From NCBI GenBank assembly GCA_030998225.1, contig JAPYXD010000755.1, positions 4,079,501 through 4,143,500 on the forward strand: a stretch of DNA of 64,000 nucleotides, written 5' to 3'. The notes under the pieces were generated by a model. It searched no databases. It was not told where the DNA came from and saw only the letters and a list, made by a program, of their open reading frames with translations. Source of the DNA: Diplolepis rosae (taxonomy: Eukaryota > Arthropoda > Insecta > Hymenoptera > Diplolepididae). A program made the position numbers and the translations under genes. Positions 20,080 to 30,385 of the stretch are shown in pieces. Position 1 is the first letter of the stretch, and every line of letters begins with the position of its first letter.

Positions 20080-20115
20080 CTGATGAAGGCTCCGATTAGA
20101 ACCGAAACACATTTC
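20080..20115 (+). ncRNA. Hammerhead-ribozyme-like motif
   Basis: CTGATGA (20080-20086), an imperfect stem II formed by AGGCTCCGATTAGAACC, and GAAAC (20104-20108). All invariant core nucleotides of the first two core segments are present. The cleavage-site side (NUH with stem I partner) was not identified by eye. Confidence 0.5.
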
Positions 20116-20689
20116 GAAAACATAAATAATCTTTTGCAATTTCATACAAATTCAATTATATGATTAGGTAATTTACAGATTCGAGATCTTGTACTTATCG
20201 CTAAAGCATAATTTTTTAGGGACTTCTTTTAAATGTGGAAATTCCATAATTTCTATCCACTTTTTAATATTTTAGGATGCCTATCTACATAAATCCTCAG
20301 ACTGATCGAGCTCATTTATTGCCCTAAATTTTATTCATGTTACAATTTAAGGGGGGTTTCTATCTTTTTGGGTCAAAAAGCTATACCATTTTCTCGAATT
20401 TTTCGGGAGAAAAGTTAAAAAGATAAATACTTGAAATTTTGTCTAAATATTAAAGTAATTGCATTAAGGTAGTTCGTTCACGAAAATTAGAACTCAGACA
20501 AAAATAGATAATTTTGCTTTCAAGAATAGCAGTATTATTATTGAAGGGCTGTTACGCGCGAATGAAAGTAATAGAATTTGTCCCTTATTTTTGTACTCCC
20601 GAATTAATATAGCACGGAAGTATTTCTATGCTGTATTAATTCACGACTCATAGGCGGGCCAAGGCCACATCTTTGCTACCTTGTATCGC
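20116..20689. other. AT-rich stretch, no gene
   Basis: No frame above 60 codons, no repeat recognised except a possible weak inverted pair around 20600-20640 (ATTAATATAGCACGGAAGTA with GCTGTATTAATTC). Confidence 0.4.
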
Positions 20690-21172
20690 TCGAGGCAAAG
20701 CCGAGACAAAGCCGAGATGAAGCTGAGGCGCGATCAGTGCTGCGAGCATTGTCGCGAGTCTCACAATTTCCCGAATTTTGTGCATTGGCACGTATTCTAT
20801 TTTATGTGACTTTGGTGCGGATACGAATTTTTATGCGTACACTCGAATTTAATCTAGTATTTTAGTTGTTTGCGGCGCTAGTCATTACACTTGATATGTC
20901 ACGACTAGTCCCGGCCATTTTGATTTTATCGATCTTGTGTAGTAGTAATGGATTTTAGTAGACGCATGCGCAGTTCAAATGTACAAAGCTTTGCCAGTAA
21001 GATGCTGACGCTGTACGAAGAAGAAGAAGGATTGAGCTTCGTTTCATGGCTATGGGCGCATGCGCAGTTCAATTTTTACATTGCATTCCTTTGTAGCGCA
21101 ATGTACTTCATTGCACTACTGTCAACTGTAGCGAAAAAACGAGTTTGCGCGCCGGTGGCACATAAAATACTT
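20690..21172 (+). repeat. Repeat R, copy 1
   Basis: Shares with copies at 37120-37775 (+) and 43178-43675 (-) the order: a run of AAAGCCGAGAC dodecamers, GCGCGATCAGTCCTGCGAGC, TGTGCATTGGCACGTATTC, ATTTTGATTTTATCGATCTTGTG, GACGCATGCGCAGTTCAAATG, and a TAACGGA palindrome before GGCACATAAAA. The left end is replaced here. GCGCATGCGCAG motifs occur twice (an NRF1-type palindrome). The ~90-codon frame at 20948 has a partner in copy 2 but not in copy 3, so I do not call it a gene. Confidence 0.65.
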
Positions 21173-22009
21173 TTCTTTTATCGTGCCCGTCTGCGGTCTA
21201 GATCGACAGTTGCTTAAAATCGTAAAAGTTTCTATCTAACGAGTATTTAATTATGTTTGGAATCGTGTCGGGCGGACGAAAAAAACAAAAGTCTTTATCT
21301 AGACGGAAGCAAATTTTTCTTTTGAATATATTTAAATATATTTCAACCTTCGGCGGACTAACTTAGAAGTCCAGATTAACAAAAGTGGCAAAACATTATT
21401 TGTGTATACAGTGCACAAATAAGACTCAAGTTTCTTTGCAATAACCAACAGAAAACCATTGCCCAGTCTAGTCTAGTTAAGAAAACTATTTGTAAGGTAT
21501 CGTTCTAATTTATATATATGTATTTGTATATCCTTTTTTATACGTACATTAAAATTATAGGATTGGAAATTTTCTTGCATTCAAGCTTCCTTTCCCAAAA
21601 AATAAAAAGGGGTTTTCTTAAAAGCAGGGTATAGCCTCAGTCAGAGGGGAGAGCAAAAGCACAGTCCCAATAATTAAACAAATTTTGATTTAATTAATTT
21701 ATATTTTTCTAAATTGAAATTTGGCAGTTTGGAGCCTCAAGCGAACGTGCATTTGGATTTAATATTTTTATTTATATTGAATTCAATTATTCGTACGTAA
21801 CAGGGCTAATTTGGAAGAGAAAAGATTATTTTTCATGAACAAAATTTGAAACACAAAAAAATAATTTTAATAATAAATTTTATTTTTCCCAAACTTATTT
21901 TCTTATTGCTTTGAGCCAAATTTTTAAAAATTATGCGATTATAATGAATCACGGTTCATTTTTTTAGGAAAAAGATTCTCTACAACATGACCGTTTCCTA
22001 TTTTTAAAA
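21173..22009. other. No gene recognised
   Basis: AT-rich, with TATATATGTATTTGTATAT around 21515. No coding frame of note. Confidence 0.4.
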
Positions 22010-22126
22010 ATTCTACAAACGTTCTGGGAACATCCCAATGTCCAATGTCCGAAAGACGTTCCAAAAACGTTCTATGAACGTCTTTCGGACATTTGACATT
22101 GGGATGTTCCCAGAACGTTTGTAGAA
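22010..22126. repeat. Near-perfect 50-bp hairpin (foldback MITE)
   Basis: ATTCTACAAACGTTCTGGGA at 22010 is answered by TCCCAGAACGTTTGTAGAAT at 22107-22126, and pairing continues inward through CATCCCAATGTC and GTCCGAAAGACGTTC to a loop of about 15 bases near 22062-22076. One arm has a single-base difference. Five AACGTT-like words occur. No target duplication was found. Confidence 0.85.
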
Positions 22127-23122
22127 TGTTACATAAACGTTTCTAATATCATGTGCCCATTGGGTACATATTCAATTTGCCGTGCAAAAAATGTTACGTA
22201 AAGAATTTTTTTGAAATATTTTGGTTGAAAAAAATGTTTTTAAGGTTGTTTTATATTCAAGCCTTTCGTTTTCAAATATATAATTTATTTACCATGTAAA
22301 AAAGGTACGTTGTTTCGGATATACTTCTATGTACATAATATGACAAAATGTGAATAATGAACAATAAATTCAATTCAATTTGAAGAAACATTATTACGAG
22401 TACTTATTTGCTGACCAAATTGATTCAGATTGTAAATTAGAGTCAAAATATAAATTAGACCATCGTTGTTATTATTTTTTTTTTATAATTCCGAAATTCA
22501 GCTTTGTAGAAAGAGAGTCCAATGTGGAGATATGTTTGAATATTATTTATATTAATGATTAGGACTTGTATCGACCCTTTAGTGATAATAATATTTTTTG
22601 TACATTTTTTTACAAATTTAGTTTGTTATACGCTCTGCGATAGAAGAGGATGAGATTTTATAAAATATAATATTTTATTCGAACAGCGAAAAATCTTATT
22701 CCCAAAAACGTCGCTTACTTGACCGTCATCTGGCGACAGCATGTCCTTCCATGTCTCAGGCGAGAGTGGAACAATAGATCATCCGTCTTCTTCTGTCCCA
22801 CACCTCGGTACGCTCTCTCGCACTCGCGCCAAGTACCAGCACAGTGAGGAGAGCCACACACTGTGTACGCGTTCTCTCTCACTCCACTGGACTCTCTCGG
22901 TACTCTCTTTTGCACTTATACAGAGTGGCTAGAGAACCCTTACGCTCTCCCACTATCAGGGCCTAGCAATGAGACATCCTATGTAAAAAAAATTTAGAAA
23001 AAAATTAGAAAGTGCGAGAGACGTCCAAGCAAGGAAAAATGCACTTGGAAAGTCGGGGAGTTTTTGCTGACACTACTGTTCCATCCTGGTGAGTCCTCGC
23101 CAGAAGATCTGTCTAGGTCTTC
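22127..23122. other. No gene recognised
   Basis: 22740-22930 is GC-richer with repeated CTCTCTCGCACT-like and GGTACTCTC words and short frames on both strands; I cannot assign it. The rest is AT-rich. Confidence 0.35.
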
Positions 23123-23284
23123 CAGTGTTCGCAGAACGTGGACGTAAACGGCCCCCACCATAGATACTTCCAGCTCATTGTGTCTTCCTCATTCAACCAA
23201 CCTATAGCAGTGGAGCGAAGAAGAAGCCATGAGCTGGTAGGGTCCATGGTAGGGGCCGTTTACGTCCACGTTCTGCGAACACTC
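23123..23284. mobile_element. 162-bp hAT-type MITE, copy 1
   Basis: Inverted termini CAGTGTTCGCAGAACGTGGA / TCCACGTTCTGCGAACACT (about 38 bp) with flanking octamers AGGTCTTC (23115-23122) and AGGTATTC (23285-23292), 7 of 8 identical. A second copy of the same 162-bp length lies at 52029-52190. The CAGTG ends and 8-bp duplications fit hAT, and the termini resemble those of the composite at 18985-38403 (CAGAACGTGG and GGCCCCCACCA in common), so the same transposase may have moved both. Confidence 0.85.
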
Positions 23285-23292
23285 AGGTATTC

Positions 23293-23840
23293 TCCCTGGA
23301 AGATCCTCAGCGGAGTCAGCAGCAGTAGGAAGCGTGAGAGGAAGACACGCCGAGTCGCGCTCATAGTAGCAGCACAGCCTGCTTACCCCCACCACCCAGG
23401 CTAATGAACTAGCACTGCTGCCGCCACGCTGGGGACGAGCTACAGCTGCGAGGCTACCAACGACCGCTGGCCTACTGGAAGGCCGGAGAGCAGCGTTGCC
23501 TACCTTCAGGCGCCTGCTAGGAAGGATCCACGAGACCCAGGCTACCTACAGCGGCGACAACCACCCTCGGGCAGTCGCTGGGTCTTCCCAGTGCCGAAGT
23601 TCGCCACAGTTCCGGCAGTGTAGAGACAGGGGAAGCCAGAATCCCTGTCCACGCCACGAAAAGCGCCAGCCACGCCAGCGCGAAGATACCGCTCACGAGG
23701 AGCTGCTGAACTCTTCAGTGTGGAAGCTGCTACCCGAGATCTCTCCACTGAAACCGACGCCACCACGCCCAGTACCCATGACCAGCACACCACACCCACC
23801 ACACCACTATCACCACCCATCACCCCACAACACGGATAAT
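23293..23840 (+). other. GC-rich block of unknown origin
   Basis: A sharply GC-richer segment, with a plus-strand frame 23496-24005 rich in Pro, His and Arg (for example HPPHHYHHPSPH) running into a non-coding tandem repeat. The composition rather than any motif explains the long frame; I do not recognise a protein. It ends in AATAAAAAG at 23837-23845, so it may be the 3' part of an element. Confidence 0.3.
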
Positions 23841-23845
23841 AAAAA

Positions 23846-24295
23846 GTTATTTAGACCAATTTTAAAAGTTTTTCACTTGCAATTCTTTCATATCATTTTT
23901 ACCACAATGTTCATCGGTGACATGTGCGTTTTTTCCCTTCGAATTTTTATGGAAAAAAATTTTTTTTGTACAGTCTTCATTTTTTTTACAAAGTTAGTTA
24001 TTTAAACCAGTTTTATAGTTTCATATGTATAATTCATTTATATCATTTTTACCGTAATGTTTATCCGTCACACGTGCAATTCTTCAATGATCTCCCCCTA
24101 GTACTTTTATAAAAATATTTGGTTTGTACAGTTTCACTTTTTGGCAAATTTCGTCATTTAGACCAATTTCATAGTTTCACAGTCGTAATTCTTTTCTATC
24201 ATTCCTCACCACAATGTTCATCGGTCACGCGTGCACATTTTTTAAGTTTCTTCCTTTTTATTTTTTATATCATTTTTTTCTGGACCCTAAAGCCA
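23846..24295 (+). repeat. ~153-bp tandem repeat, three units
   Basis: Units start at 23846, 23997 and 24153 with GTYATTTARACCARTTT and contain ATATCATTTTTACC and TGTTCATCGGTSACRYGTGC. The third ends in CTGGACCCTAAAGCCAA (24281-24297), the same tail phrase as at 36966, linking it to the hammerhead-bearing repeat family. Confidence 0.75.
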
Positions 24296-24297
24296 AC

Positions 24298-24611
24298 TAA
24301 AAACATCAAAAATATTTGAATATTATTATTTATATTCATTTATTAAAATGATTAATTATAATTTATTTATTCATTAAAATTTAATGCTTCATTATTAAAT
24401 TTATTCATTTATTAATTAAAATCTAATAATTTACTATTAAATTATATTTAATTATAATATAATTATATATAATAATTAATAATTATAATCTACTATTATA
24501 ATTAATTAATGTTTAATCAATATCAATAAACTTCTGATATTGAAATCAATAAAAAATTCAAAATCAAACTCATCATATTATACGCCCAAATGTTCAACAT
24601 GATATCTTGCC
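24298..24611. other. Low-complexity AT region
   Basis: Almost only A and T, with TTAATTATAATT-type words. No gene. TSD ATAT of the LTR element begins at 24612. Confidence 0.6.
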
Positions 24612-24615
24612 ATAT

Positions 24616-25466
24616 TGTCACGTCCCGCGACATATTTGAATGTATATAATACACACAGGCTGGATTGAGTTAAGAAATCTATGAGAAAATCGATAAAGGG
24701 GAATAGGGAGTAGGGGAAGTAGGGAGCAGTATAAGGCCCCTTCTCCTCTAAGAAGATATGACTACGTCACGATTTTCGCTGACCGTCAATTTGTATGAAA
24801 AAATATAAAAGAGGCCCACACCAACAGAAAGCAGTCAGTAAATTCTTCGTCTAGTTCGACACTTAAATTTTCCTTCGGATTTATAACCGGTCTCGCGACA
24901 ATAGTCCAGTGCAGAATTTCAATTTAACTTCGAAAATCTCTGAGTTTGAGATTAATAAAATTCGACCGGGACAATTTAAAATCAAAGTTCGGGAGTCGTA
25001 AAAGTCATCGTAGACTTGAATAGATCTTGTAAGGATCTTCGAACAGTGTCGTAAATTTGAATCACCGCCCTTTACGGAATATACCTGTGCGGCCTATAAC
25101 TCCGTCTCTCTCACACACTTGGAATACACCTGTGGGGATCAGGTACTTACAACTCACCGCCGTGTGGATTAAACCTCAACACAACTTACGAATCATAAAG
25201 GAACCGAACCTCTCTCTCTCTATCTTTATTCTTTGTCTCTTTCTCACCTACGTACCAACCAGCCTGTGCCTACATTATATAAGAATTGTCTTAACGAATG
25301 TATATCTGGAAATTTTAACCAATAAAATAAATTCAATTTGTATTATTTTCATAATCATTGTGTCTTTCATTGACTTATCCTCATCCCTAAGCGAGGATCA
25401 TTCGATCCTAACTTAAAACGAGGAATCTTCGATCAAAGTAAGTATTTACGTATTTGTGACGTAACA
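24616..25466 (+). repeat. Family I 5' LTR
   Basis: Holds a complete arthropod core promoter (24804-24839) and an AATAAAATAAA polyadenylation signal at about 25321-25331, so transcription probably starts near 24836 and R runs from there to just after the signal. The 119-codon frame at 25057-25416 recurs in the 3' LTR simply because the LTRs are copies. Confidence 0.95.
24804..24839 (+). promoter_or_regulatory. LTR core promoter: TATA box plus TCAGT initiator
   Basis: TATAAAA at 24804-24810 is followed 31 bases later by TCAGT at 24835-24839, the arthropod initiator consensus, at the correct spacing. It is kept in the 3' LTR (TATAAAA at about 34695). Confidence 0.8.
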
Positions 25467-25481
25467 TACTTCCTTTTTTTC

Positions 25482-25500
25482 TGGTGCATCGGCCCGGGAA
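25482..25500 (+). promoter_or_regulatory. tRNA-Gly primer binding site
   Basis: TGGTGCATCGGCCCGGGAA lies 15 bases after the LTR. The first 13 bases match the tRNA-Gly 3' end; one additional C then offsets the rest relative to the other copies. Confidence 0.85.
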
Positions 25501-26558
25501 ACACAAGTCAATTGAAAATTAACACATTGATTATTTCTAGTGAATAAATAAATGATTATGAAATATTATTTCAACTTGTAACTTGAAATTTCAATAAAAT
25601 AGATTTGTTAGATCACAAAGGGATTTGACCTTGAGGCTAGACTTAATGATTTAATAATCAAATCATTTCTTTGAAATTTTATAATTTATATAAATTGTAT
25701 AAAATAAAATAAGTTTGAAAAATCACGCAGGGATCTGACCTTGAGGCTAACCTAAGTGATTAAGTAACTTATCTTATTTAAAAAATTATTCTAATTTGTT
25801 AACTAAGTTTTGATTTAAGTTAAAACAAACAAAAAAAACAGCACACGAGAGTATAAGTCCCTTTTGGGTACGTTGAACGGTCACCATTGATCACGATCAT
25901 TGGGTAGGGCAAAGTTCGAAGTGCTTGTGATTGTATTGTTTATAACTTTAATTTTAACTCTGTTAAGGAACAGAATATTTTTATTTGCAAAGATTGTCCA
26001 AGGATCTGAGCTTGAGCCTAACTTGTCCAGTCTAGAGAAAAATAAATTGTGCATAACTCGAATCTTATCTGATCCTTGTTATGAACAATTTTATTTATTT
26101 AAAAAAAACAATTTATAATTCAATAAATTAATAAAATAGATCATTATAATTTATAAGACACACGTGGTTGGTACAATATATATTTATATATATATTGTTA
26201 TAATTTTAAGAAATGTATTAATTAACATTATAATTTTACGAAAATTGAGCGATTATTTATTTATTTGAATATTTTATAGAATTATATTTTTATTTTATTA
26301 TCTTATTTCCGAATAAAAGAGTAAAAATATTAATTATTGTTATAAACAAATAAAAATAATTAAATTATATTTTGAAATTATTATTATAAGCTTTTTTGAA
26401 TTTTTATAAATTAAAATTATATTTTTACTAATTTCACTTTATTTACAAACAAAATTTTACATGTAGTTTTTTTAAATTGTTATAAACAATCGATAATTAA
26501 CAATAAATAATCTAAGATAACGCTCAACAAAAAGAAACTGTAAATTTATAATGACTCA
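25501..26558 (+). promoter_or_regulatory. Family I leader with repeated hairpins
   Basis: Three related hairpins occur at 25610-25652, 25720-25762 and 25991-26034, each with CTTGAG in the loop; the second pairs AATCACGCAGG with CCTAAGTGATT. At 25851-25930 is the block TTGAACGGTCACCATTGATC / ATTGGGTAGGGCAAAGTTC that also occurs in families II and III. 26130-26540 is AT-rich. A 10-codon upstream frame (ATG at 26551) overlaps the gag start. Confidence 0.6.
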
Positions 26559-28427
26559 ATGTCAAATTCAAATACCCCTGTAGAATCCGCCCAAAAAGTT
26601 ATTACGCGTAGTAAAGCAAAACAAGACAATCAACTCGCAAAAATTGTCGATCAGAATCAAATAGATTCCTTGAAACTAAAAAGATCAGGTAAAATCAAAG
26701 AAAATTTAGTCGATTATAATAAATACAAGGATATTTCAAACACTTTTTCTGCTGAACAAGAATTAGATAACACTCTTCAGCTAGACGATTCACGTTTCGA
26801 CAAGACTCTAATTAATGATCAAACCATATCAAGTGAAAATTCTAGTAAAACTAGCGGATTTCATTCAAGTTTCTGTCCAGATTTGAGCATTGTGACAGGA
26901 TCTAGTAATCAAGATCAAACTTTAACAAACGAGTTATCTTATTTTGACGGATCTAACTTGCTAAGCTCAACGGTAATAACAATAGAAAAAAGAACTTTGA
27001 AAGAAAAATTGAAAACCTCATTGGCACGCGACTCTCTAATTAGTAACAACAATAGTGACGACGACAAAAGCGATACAGAAGTCATAAATCAGGATAATCC
27101 CGTAATAGTAAACAACGAAGAGATGGCCGTAGCCATACCTAACAGCCAGCAGGTATCCTTACGCGACGCGCTAGAGGTGGTCCCTTTGTTCGACGGAAGT
27201 AACCTCCCATTGTCCCATTTTATTGAGGGTTGCATGGAAGCAAAGGCAATGCTGCCGACACCTGCTGCCCAAGAAAATCTTGCACGTCTATTGAGAGGTA
27301 AATTGTCTGGTGAGGCACGAAAATGTATTTTTGGGTCAACGTATGCAACAATAGAGGAATTAATAGAAAAATTGAAAAGAGTATATGGCCCTGAGAAAAG
27401 CGTATATCAATTGCAGGGAGAATTAGGAAATACATTTATGTGGGAAAGAGAAAATGTCCTTTCCTATGCTGCTAGAATTAAGGAAATTGCTGATAGAATA
27501 GAAGATGCTCACAGACTTAATAATGACGGTCAGGTAGATAATGCTTTCAAACAAAATTTAGAAAGAGATGTAATTCAATGTTTTATACGAGGTTTGCGTC
27601 CTGAGTTAGAAATTCGTGTAGAAGAAAAGGACACATTTAAGGAAGTAGTTAATGATACAATAGACATAGAACGAAGACTGGCTGCATCTTCTGCACTGCG
27701 AAGAAATAGAAATACGGATTATTTAAAAACCGAAGAATCAACTAATGATAATAAAAGTAATAAAACCACCCGATTCAACGTAGCACTTGAAAATAAAACT
27801 ATTTGTTTAATTTGTAAAAAATCAGGTCACACAACTGAAAAATGTTTTCATTTAAGTAAAGCTCAAGATGCAGTTCTTAAGAATAAACAAAAAAATTTGT
27901 TGAATCCTAACCAACGAAGATATATTAATTTCAATGGTGAAAGAGGTAATAATAATAATAATTTTGCAAGAAACAATTACAATAATTTTCCAAATAACAA
28001 TTTTTTGAGAAATAAAAATTATAATTTTAATAATAACAGCAATCATTTTTTACAAAATAGAAATAACAATTATAGAAACAATAATAATTTTTTACAACAA
28101 AGATACAACAATAATAATAATTTTCCTAGAAATTTTTACAATAATAACAATAATGTTAATAATACTAATAGACAATTGAATCCAGGACAGTATAAAAACT
28201 TTAACTCAGGACAGTTTCAAAATCGAAATAAACCATATGAAAATAGATTTTTACAAAATAATAACACTCAACAAAATTCAAATTATACTGAAATAATTTG
28301 CAATTACTGTAAACAACCCGGTCATTTAGTACGAGACTGCAAGATACGAACAAATAACCAATCACAAACAGCTAATCAGGAAAACTCCAAAGCTCTCCCC
28401 AGCACGGGTGCACTGAGGAAAGCATAA
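26559..28427 (+). CDS. gag: Family I gag polyprotein, 622 aa, intact
   Basis: Structural protein that assembles the cytoplasmic retroelement particle and packages its RNA. Residues 1-185 are a polar, partly acidic region with an ITRSKAKQ basic patch. Residues about 190-370 form the capsid-type helical domain (QVSLRDALEVVPLFDGSN, AKAMLPTPAAQENLARLLR, KSVYQLQGELGN, LSYAARIKEI, then DVIQCFIRGLRPELEIR). Two CCHC zinc knuckles follow, CLICKKSGHTTEKC (about 410) and CNYCKQPGHLVRDC (about 583), separated by some 150 residues that are roughly half Asn. The frame ends in LRKA-stop. The ATG at 26559 is chosen because upstream sequence is AT-rich and the product's start aligns with the family III copy. 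Pol lies in the -1 frame and overlaps the gag end, so frameshifting is likely, although no standard slippery heptamer was obvious. Confidence 0.92.
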   Translation: MSNSNTPVESAQKVITRSKAKQDNQLAKIVDQNQIDSLKLKRSGKIKENLVDYNKYKDISNTFSAEQELDNTLQLDDSRFDKTLINDQTISSENSSKTSGFHSSFCPDLSIVTGSSNQDQTLTNELSYFDGSNLLSSTVITIEKRTLKEKLKTSLARDSLISNNNSDDDKSDTEVINQDNPVIVNNEEMAVAIPNSQQVSLRDALEVVPLFDGSNLPLSHFIEGCMEAKAMLPTPAAQENLARLLRGKLSGEARKCIFGSTYATIEELIEKLKRVYGPEKSVYQLQGELGNTFMWERENVLSYAARIKEIADRIEDAHRLNNDGQVDNAFKQNLERDVIQCFIRGLRPELEIRVEEKDTFKEVVNDTIDIERRLAASSALRRNRNTDYLKTEESTNDNKSNKTTRFNVALENKTICLICKKSGHTTEKCFHLSKAQDAVLKNKQKNLLNPNQRRYINFNGERGNNNNNFARNNYNNFPNNNFLRNKNYNFNNNSNHFLQNRNNNYRNNNNFLQQRYNNNNNFPRNFYNNNNNVNNTNRQLNPGQYKNFNSGQFQNRNKPYENRFLQNNNTQQNSNYTEIICNYCKQPGHLVRDCKIRTNNQSQTANQENSKALPSTGALRKA

Positions 28428-29257
28428 ATCGAGAACCACTGGCATCCACTTCTAACGATCATACAACAACAACAATAAATATTTCAAAGTCCACTTCAAT
28501 TCCATCAATTATAATATCAACGGAAGGTCTAAAAAATCCAACACACATGATGATTGATACTGGTGCTGCTCGAAATTTAATTAAACAAAAGGTTCTCAAC
28601 CCTGAAGTACCAATAAATAGCCAAAACGTATTAAAACTTACAGGAATTAATGATTTACCACTTTACACATTAGGACAAGTAAAAATAAACATTTTTGGTT
28701 ACCCAACAATATTTAACATTATTCCGAATGAAGTCCCAGTAGAAGAAGATGGAGTATTAGGATCAGAATTTTTTCAAGATAATAGTGTGAATATAAACTA
28801 TACTTCAAAATGCTTAGAAATTGAGAACCACTGTTACCCTTTTAAATCTGCCAATACATTTACTATTCCAGCTCGAACAGTTACAACATTTTATGTTAAT
28901 ATAAAAAATACAGAAAAGAGTGAAGGGTATGTACCTCGATTACATATCCAAGATGGCGTCTACGTAGCTGACGCAGTTGTAAAAAATCACAGAGGAAAGG
29001 CTTATTTAAAATTTGCAAACACAAATGAAATCCCAATTACATTATCAGTCCCATTAGTTAATTTAGAAGACTTTGAAGAACAAGAATGTTGTAAACAAAT
29101 TAAAAATTTAATTAATTTCAAACAAACAAATGACGAAGATTTATCAAGTAAAATATTAAATAACTTTTTAAAAACTGACAATTCTCTAATTGACTCATGC
29201 AAATTTTATAATGTAACAGACGAAGACAGAGTAGAATGTATTAAAAAACTTCTTTGA
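28406..29257 (+). pseudogene. pol: Family I pol, protease segment up to a premature TGA
   Basis: The -1 frame is open from inside the gag end (about 28406). It encodes a retropepsin: MMIDTGAARNLIK carries the catalytic DTG (about 28550-28560), and GVLGSEFF near 28755 is the flap-distal ILG-type motif. Active as a homodimer, it would cut Gag and Gag-Pol. A C-terminal extension with VPARTVTTFYV-like sequence (given here as IPARTVTTFYV) and EGYVPRLHI follows. The frame stops at TGA 29255-29257 where the family III copy has an Arg codon, so this is a single nonsense mutation; the same frame reopens directly after. Confidence 0.88.
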
Positions 29258-30385
29258 TTAGACCACTTAAATCAAGATGAATATGAACATGTAGAAAAAT
29301 TAATTAAAAATAATGCAGACAGATTTCAAATCCCAGGAGAACCACTTGAAGCTACTAATGTATTACAACATTCAATTCCTACTGTAGATGACGCTCCAAT
29401 TTTTTCAAGACAATATAGATTTCCCCCAGTTCACAAGGAAGAAATTACAAGACAAGTCGATGAATTATTAAAAAATAAAATAATCAAGCCCTCACAATCA
29501 CCATATAACACTCCAGTGTGGATAGTTCCTAAAAAACCTGACTCCCAAGGAAAAATAAAATGGAGAATGGTTCTTGATTTTCGTAAATTAAATGAAAAAA
29601 CAATTGGCGATTCGTATCCTCTACCTAATATAAACGATATACTTGATTCTCTAGGGTCAGCAAAATATTTTTCAGTGTTTGATTTAGCTACCGGTTTTCA
29701 CCATATAAAAATGGACCCAAAAGACTCTCATAAAACCGCATTTTCCACACCTCACGGTAATTACGAATTCGATAGAATGCCTTTCGGTTTAAAAACTGCA
29801 CCAGCCACATTTCAGAGATTAATGGATTTAACATTAACTGGATTAATCGGAACGGAACTTTTTGTATATCTTGATGACATAGTTATATATGCAAATACTC
29901 TAGAAGAGCACGAAATTAAATTTAACAATTTAGCAGAAAGACTTAGAAAAGCAAATCTTCATTTACGACCTGACAAATGCGAATTTTTACGACCTGAAGT
30001 AGGATATTTAGGTCATATAATTGATAAAAATGGAGTACGTCCAGATCCAAAAAAGATAATAGCTGTAAAAAACTTTCCAGTCCCAAAAACACAGAAAAAT
30101 GTTAAACAATTTTTAGGCTTAGCAGGATATTATAGACGATTTATTGATGGATTTTCAAAAATTGCAAGTCCTTTAAATCAACTTCTAAAAAAAGATATAC
30201 CTTTTAATTGGACAGAAAAACAACAAGCAGCTTTCGATATTTTAAAAGTAAAGTTATGTGAAGAACCACTTTTACAACGACCTGATTTTTCTCAACCCTT
30301 TATACTCACAACAGATGCCTCAGGATTTGCAATAGGAGGTATTTTATCACAAGGTAAAATAGGTAAAGATAAACCAATAGCATAG
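29258..30385 (+). pseudogene. pol: Family I pol, reverse transcriptase segment
   Basis: In frame with the protease segment. RT motifs in order: WIVPKKPDSQGKIKWRMVLD, PLPNINDIL, FSVFDLATGFHHI with the first catalytic Asp, KTAFSTPHGNYEF, MPFGLKTAPATFQRLMD and FVYLDDIVIY with the catalytic DD pair, then GYLGHIID, KQFLGLAGYYRRF in the connection, and the first RNase H Asp in LTTDASGFAIGG. It copies the element RNA into DNA. A one-base deletion near 30382 (after KPIA, where the family III copy continues YASRSL) shifts the frame and produces the stop at 30383-30385. Confidence 0.92.

Larger units (their letters stand above)
19500..20115. repeat. Inverted repeat with hammerhead-like ends
   Basis: The arms at about 19565-19670 and 20015-20115 are reverse complements, sharing AATGCATRATAAAAAGTT, GATTTCTTTG and the hammerhead-like core. 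Left of the left arm, 19500-19530 (minus strand) reads GGAACCTAGAGCCAAGTATC then ACAACAACA, a tail also found at 36962-36995. This pattern suggests ends of a Penelope-like or related non-autonomous element in inverted arrangement. The middle (19671-20014) is AT-rich and contains a tRNA-like fragment. Confidence 0.6.

Noticed and set aside
20948..21217. 90-codon frame with a similar frame at 37532-37798
   Set aside because: Both are in repeat R; the third copy at 43178-43675 has no start and a broken frame, so similarity reflects the repeat.
23496..24005. 169-codon Pro/His/Arg-rich frame
   Set aside because: It starts in a GC-rich block and runs through a non-coding tandem repeat; no domain or conserved partner.
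25057..25416. 119-codon frame, again at 34948
   Set aside because: Lies in family I LTR sequence around the promoter and polyadenylation signal.
28380..28430. Standard -1 frameshift heptamer at the gag/pol overlap
   Set aside because: Pol is in the -1 frame but no X XXY YYZ heptamer in the right register is evident, so the mechanism stays open.
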